From Eubacterium sp. (GTDB lineage: Bacteria; Bacillota; Clostridia; Lachnospirales; Lachnospiraceae): DNA of 64,000 nucleotides. The notes below the pieces were generated by a model. The model was not told the origin of the DNA, made no database searches, and saw only the letters and a program-made list of their open reading frames with translations. Below, piece after piece: positions 60,175 to 64,000 of this stretch. The stretch lies in contig JAIKXQ010000073.1 in assembly GCA_024684035.1 (NCBI GenBank), positions 22,075 through 86,074 on the forward strand, given 5' to 3'. Made by a program: the position numbers and the translations under genes. Within the stretch, counting starts at the first letter, position 1, and each line of letters opens with the position of its first letter.

Positions 60175-63100
60175 ATGAAAAAGAAACAGTTGATCGCGCT
60201 TGGGCTTGCTATGGTTCTGGCCGGAGCTGTGCCCACAAGTGTATTCGGAGCTACAGGATCTGACCGGAATAACGGAAAGGATGTTTCGGTTGAGGCAACA
60301 GACGCGGACGTCAATGTTACCGTCGCTTCTGAAGAGAACGTTCCGATGTATCGTCTCTTCAACAAGGGAACCCTTGAACATCTCTACACTGACAGCACGG
60401 TGGAGAGAGACTACCTTTCAAAACACGGCTGGGTTTATGAGGGAATCGGCTGGTATGCACCGAAGGAAGGAAGAGAGATTTACAGACTCTACAATCCGGC
60501 CACAACCGATCATCATTACACTGACTCAACACATGAGCGTGATACCTTGAAGAAAAAATACGGCTGGAAGTACGAGGGAATCGCATGGCACACGGCAGAA
60601 AAAGAGACAGAGGGAAGTGTGGCGATTTATCGTCAGTTCAATCCCGGACTTACAACCGGCGCACACAATTTTACCGACAGCACGGTTGAGCGCGATCAGC
60701 TGAAAAAAGTCGGCTGGGTTGATGAAGGTATTGCATGGTACGGAGTAAAGGCTCCGGGAAAGGCTACCGCGGATATGTCGGATACATCCACAGTAAAAGA
60801 GAAAACAGATCTTTCATACAAGGGTTACACCATGAAGTGGGAGGATAAGTTCGATCAGAAAGAGCTTGACCGCGATGCCTGGAACGTTGAGCTTCATGAG
60901 CCGGGCTGGGTAAACGCCGAGCTGCAGGAGTATGTGGACAGCACAGACAACATTAAGGTGCAGGACGGACAGCTCATTCTGAAACCGTCCAAAGACAAAG
61001 ACGGCAACATTACATCCGGCCGTGTGAATACACAGAACAAACATGACTTCAAATACGGTCTTTTTGAGGCGAAGGTAAAAATGCCGAAGGGCAAAGGCTT
61101 CCTGCCGGCGTTCTGGCTGATGGCAACAGATGAGAATCTCTATGGACAGTGGCCGCTCTGCGGAGAGATCGACGCAGCTGAGGTTATGGGACAGGAGACT
61201 GATCTCGCCTACGGAACAATCCATTACGGAAACCCTCACAAACAGAGCCAGGGCACATACAGACTTCCGGCGGGAATGGACTTCTCGGATTCCTGGCATA
61301 CCTTCGATGTAGAATGGGAGCCGGGCAAGATCACATGGTATGTTGACGGAATCAAGTACCATGAGGAGAGTGACTGGTATTCCACAAAAGAAGGTGTTGA
61401 GACAGTATCTTATCCGGCACCGTTCGACCAGAACTTTTACATGATTCTGAATCTTGCAGTAGGCGGATCCTGGGTAGGATATCCGGACGATACTGTAGAT
61501 ATCAATGCTGATTCTTCTGAGTTCAAGATTGATTACGTCCGCGTATATCAGAAAGACAGCTACGACGAGAATGTAAAGAGACCGGAGAAGGAAGTTTCCT
61601 ACAAAGAGCCTGACGCAGAGGGCAACTACGTAACAAACGGAAACTTCTCCGAGGACGAAGATCTGACAGACGCAGAGGCATGGCAGTTCCTCACAACACA
61701 GGGCGGTGAAGGATCTGCGAAAATCAAAGACGGTCAGATCAATATCGATGTGAAAAAAGAGGGGGATGAAAACTATAGTACTCAGCTTCTCCAGAAGGGA
61801 CTCCCGATCATGCAGGGCGGCACCTACAAGGTTACATTTGATGCCTGGGCAGACGCAGAGCGTAGAATGGTCGTAAATCTCGAGGGACCGGACAACGGCT
61901 GGACCCGTTACCTGGCTGATACAACCGTAGATCTCACTACAGAGAAGAAGAGTTATGAGTACACCTTCAAGATGGAAGGAAAGAACGACCCCAACGGATC
62001 TTTGGAGTTCAATTTTGGTCACCAGGGATCTCTGGACGGTGTGCACATCACAAACGTAAAACTGGTAAAAGTGAGCCAGGATGAAGTTGCAGATGACAAC
62101 GCGAAGACTGTTCTTGCAGATGGAAACTACGTATACAACGGACAGTTCCAGTCCGGCGAAGGCCGTATGGGATACTGGGAGGCAGATAAGAACAATGCTG
62201 CCGGCACAGCTGTAAGCGTAACAAACGAGAATAATATCAGAAGACTGAAGATCGAAGCTCCGGAAGGAACTTCCGAGGAGAATCCGGTGATTGTATCCCA
62301 GGATAGTCTGGCACTTGTTGACGGTCAGGAATATGCAATGAGCTTTGACGCAGAGGGTCCGGCAGACGGAGCGCTCGCTGTAAAAGCAGCCGGACAGACA
62401 TATCAGGCAGAGCTCAACGGAGAAGAAACTTCCTATAATACAACAATTGTTCCGGCAGAAGGTTCTGCAAAGGATCTTCGCATTGTGATTACAAAGCCGG
62501 GAACATACTACCTGGACAACGTGAGAATCGTAGAAGACGCAATGATCAAGAACGGTTCCTTCGATGCGGGTACAAGCGGATATGAAGTATACGTAGATTC
62601 CGCGGCAAAGGCAAAGGTAGGCGTAGATTCCCTGACAGAGAAGAACGCACTTGCCATTGACGTAGAGGATACAGGCGCAGATGACTGGAGAGTTCAGATT
62701 AAGCAGAACAATGTGAAACTTGAAAAGGGAAGATGGTACACACTGACCTACAAAGCAAGAGCAAGCAAAGAACGTAAGATCCGTGTCATCATGCAGGGAC
62801 TTGAGGACAGAGGCTGGTCTGTATATTCTGACGACAGCAAGGGAACTGTTGATCTTACAACGGAGTACCAGACCTTTACACAGACCTTCCAGATGAGAGC
62901 AGAGGATGATCCCAAGGCGTTCCTCAGCATCTGTGCAGGTGCAGTGAATGGAAAACAGATCACAGAGAACCACAGTGTATATGTAGATGATATTTCACTG
63001 GTAGAGACCCCGGCTCCGGCACCGGGAACTGCAGCTTCCGAGGTGGAAGCGGGTGTAAACCAGCTCAAGAACGCTGATTTCGCAAACGGAACAGAGAACT

Positions 63101-63513
63101 GGGATGGCTTCGGTGATCTCGGATCTCCGGCAGAGGGAAGTGTTGCAGCAGTAGATGGCGCAATCGTGGCAGATATCAAGAACGCAGGTTCCGAAGACTG
63201 GCATGTTCAGCTCAAACAGGGCGGAATCGTCCTTGAGAAGGGCAAGACATACAAGCTTAGCTTTAAAGCAAGCTCTACGGTTGACAGACAGATCAAGGCG
63301 GATTTCCTTGATCCGGGCAACGGCTATGCATGGTACGGCGGCGGCACCTTCGATCTTACAAGTGAAGAGAAAGAATTTGAGGTAAAATTCACTGTAGATA
63401 AGGAAACAAACACGAATATGTACATGATGCTTTCCATGGGTAAGGTCGGAAACATTACACCGGCATCGACCGTAAAGGTAAGCGGACTGTCTCTGGTAAA
63501 AACTATAATATAG
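60175..63513 (+). CDS. Secreted multimodular GH16 beta-glucanase with N-terminal DUF5648-like repeats and C-terminal CBM4/9-like modules
   Basis: Signal peptide; MYRLFNKGTLEHLYTDSTVERDYLSKHGWVYEGIGWYAP repeats; GH16 catalytic GEIDAAEVMG; three C-terminal NGSF/NADF...WRVQIKQ beta-sandwich repeats. Confidence 0.9.
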   Translation: MKKKQLIALGLAMVLAGAVPTSVFGATGSDRNNGKDVSVEATDADVNVTVASEENVPMYRLFNKGTLEHLYTDSTVERDYLSKHGWVYEGIGWYAPKEGREIYRLYNPATTDHHYTDSTHERDTLKKKYGWKYEGIAWHTAEKETEGSVAIYRQFNPGLTTGAHNFTDSTVERDQLKKVGWVDEGIAWYGVKAPGKATADMSDTSTVKEKTDLSYKGYTMKWEDKFDQKELDRDAWNVELHEPGWVNAELQEYVDSTDNIKVQDGQLILKPSKDKDGNITSGRVNTQNKHDFKYGLFEAKVKMPKGKGFLPAFWLMATDENLYGQWPLCGEIDAAEVMGQETDLAYGTIHYGNPHKQSQGTYRLPAGMDFSDSWHTFDVEWEPGKITWYVDGIKYHEESDWYSTKEGVETVSYPAPFDQNFYMILNLAVGGSWVGYPDDTVDINADSSEFKIDYVRVYQKDSYDENVKRPEKEVSYKEPDAEGNYVTNGNFSEDEDLTDAEAWQFLTTQGGEGSAKIKDGQINIDVKKEGDENYSTQLLQKGLPIMQGGTYKVTFDAWADAERRMVVNLEGPDNGWTRYLADTTVDLTTEKKSYEYTFKMEGKNDPNGSLEFNFGHQGSLDGVHITNVKLVKVSQDEVADDNAKTVLADGNYVYNGQFQSGEGRMGYWEADKNNAAGTAVSVTNENNIRRLKIEAPEGTSEENPVIVSQDSLALVDGQEYAMSFDAEGPADGALAVKAAGQTYQAELNGEETSYNTTIVPAEGSAKDLRIVITKPGTYYLDNVRIVEDAMIKNGSFDAGTSGYEVYVDSAAKAKVGVDSLTEKNALAIDVEDTGADDWRVQIKQNNVKLEKGRWYTLTYKARASKERKIRVIMQGLEDRGWSVYSDDSKGTVDLTTEYQTFTQTFQMRAEDDPKAFLSICAGAVNGKQITENHSVYVDDISLVETPAPAPGTAASEVEAGVNQLKNADFANGTENWDGFGDLGSPAEGSVAAVDGAIVADIKNAGSEDWHVQLKQGGIVLEKGKTYKLSFKASSTVDRQIKADFLDPGNGYAWYGGGTFDLTSEEKEFEVKFTVDKETNTNMYMMLSMGKVGNITPASTVKVSGLSLVKTII

Positions 63514-63576
63514 AAAAAACGTCTATGCGGGAGCGTTCTGCATAGGGGGGGAGATTGAAGAAAAAGTAAAGCGTGA

Positions 63577-63618
63577 GCCGCGGCGGACACAATATAAAGG
63601 GTCCGCCGCGGTTTTTGG
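63577..63618 (+). terminator. Terminator after the GH16 gene
   Basis: AGCCGCGGCGGACacaatataaagGGTCCGCCGCGGTTTTT. Confidence 0.75.
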
Positions 63619-63776
63619 TTTTATCTCATGGGGCAGACCTATGAGACTAACCGCAAGAGGTCTTGGGAAAACGGCTTTAATTTTGTAGTGAAACACAAGA
63701 TATAGACGAAAAATGAGCGAAAGACACGAAAAACACAAGAGGAAAATTATTTACAAAAAAAGAACAAAAAAGTTGT

Positions 63777-63805
63777 TGACAATCCCGTAAGAAAGGCGTA
63801 AAGTA
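63777..63805 (+). promoter_or_regulatory. Strong promoter, probably for an rRNA operon just beyond the window
   Basis: TTGACA-N17-TAAAGT, then a leader with boxA-like CATTGACAACTGAACAG near 63860-63880. Confidence 0.6.
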
Positions 63806-64000
63806 GTCGATGTTGTAGCGGTCAACGACACACGACGAACCGCGAAAACACAAGAGAACATTGACAACTGAACAGTAAAACACATCCTCGAAAATTCAAA
63901 AAACATTTTTGAACGATCGATGAGTATTCAACAATTTATTGTTAATACAAATCCTTTAAAACAGTAATAACGGGATGAATTAGCCAAGTGTTAATTCTGA

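Overview
The window is a ~64 kb chromosomal segment that looks like a Lachnospiraceae-type Firmicute. It is mostly ordinary metabolism, regulation and transport, plus a secreted plant-polysaccharide-degrading complement: a CE1-like esterase, two GH5, GH43, GH16, a branching enzyme and a polysaccharide deacetylase. An rRNA operon promoter/leader appears to begin at the right edge. The most striking feature is an ORF-free ~1 kb interval (about 53.37-54.36 kb). It carries at least 11 hairpins sharing an almost invariant hexaloop (CTTTAT on +, AUAAAG in the minus-strand transcript) on unrelated but complementary stems. A consensus-like promoter (TTGACA-17 bp-TAAGAT, minus strand) sits at one end and a strong hairpin with the same loop at the other. 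I interpret it as a large (~0.96 kb) structured noncoding RNA, divergent from an XRE-type regulator, that I cannot assign to a family. A second unusual feature is a family of modular, hairpin-rich intergenic repeats (about 13 full or partial copies), one lying between an ABC permease gene and its ATPase gene. Other items of interest are a TGTGCAYAA dyad cluster near 48.7 kb, a 15-bp tandem repeat in a PadR-operon leader, and a structured intergenic region near 13.5 kb. All calls come from reading the sequence and the supplied ORF track; no searches or folding programs were run.
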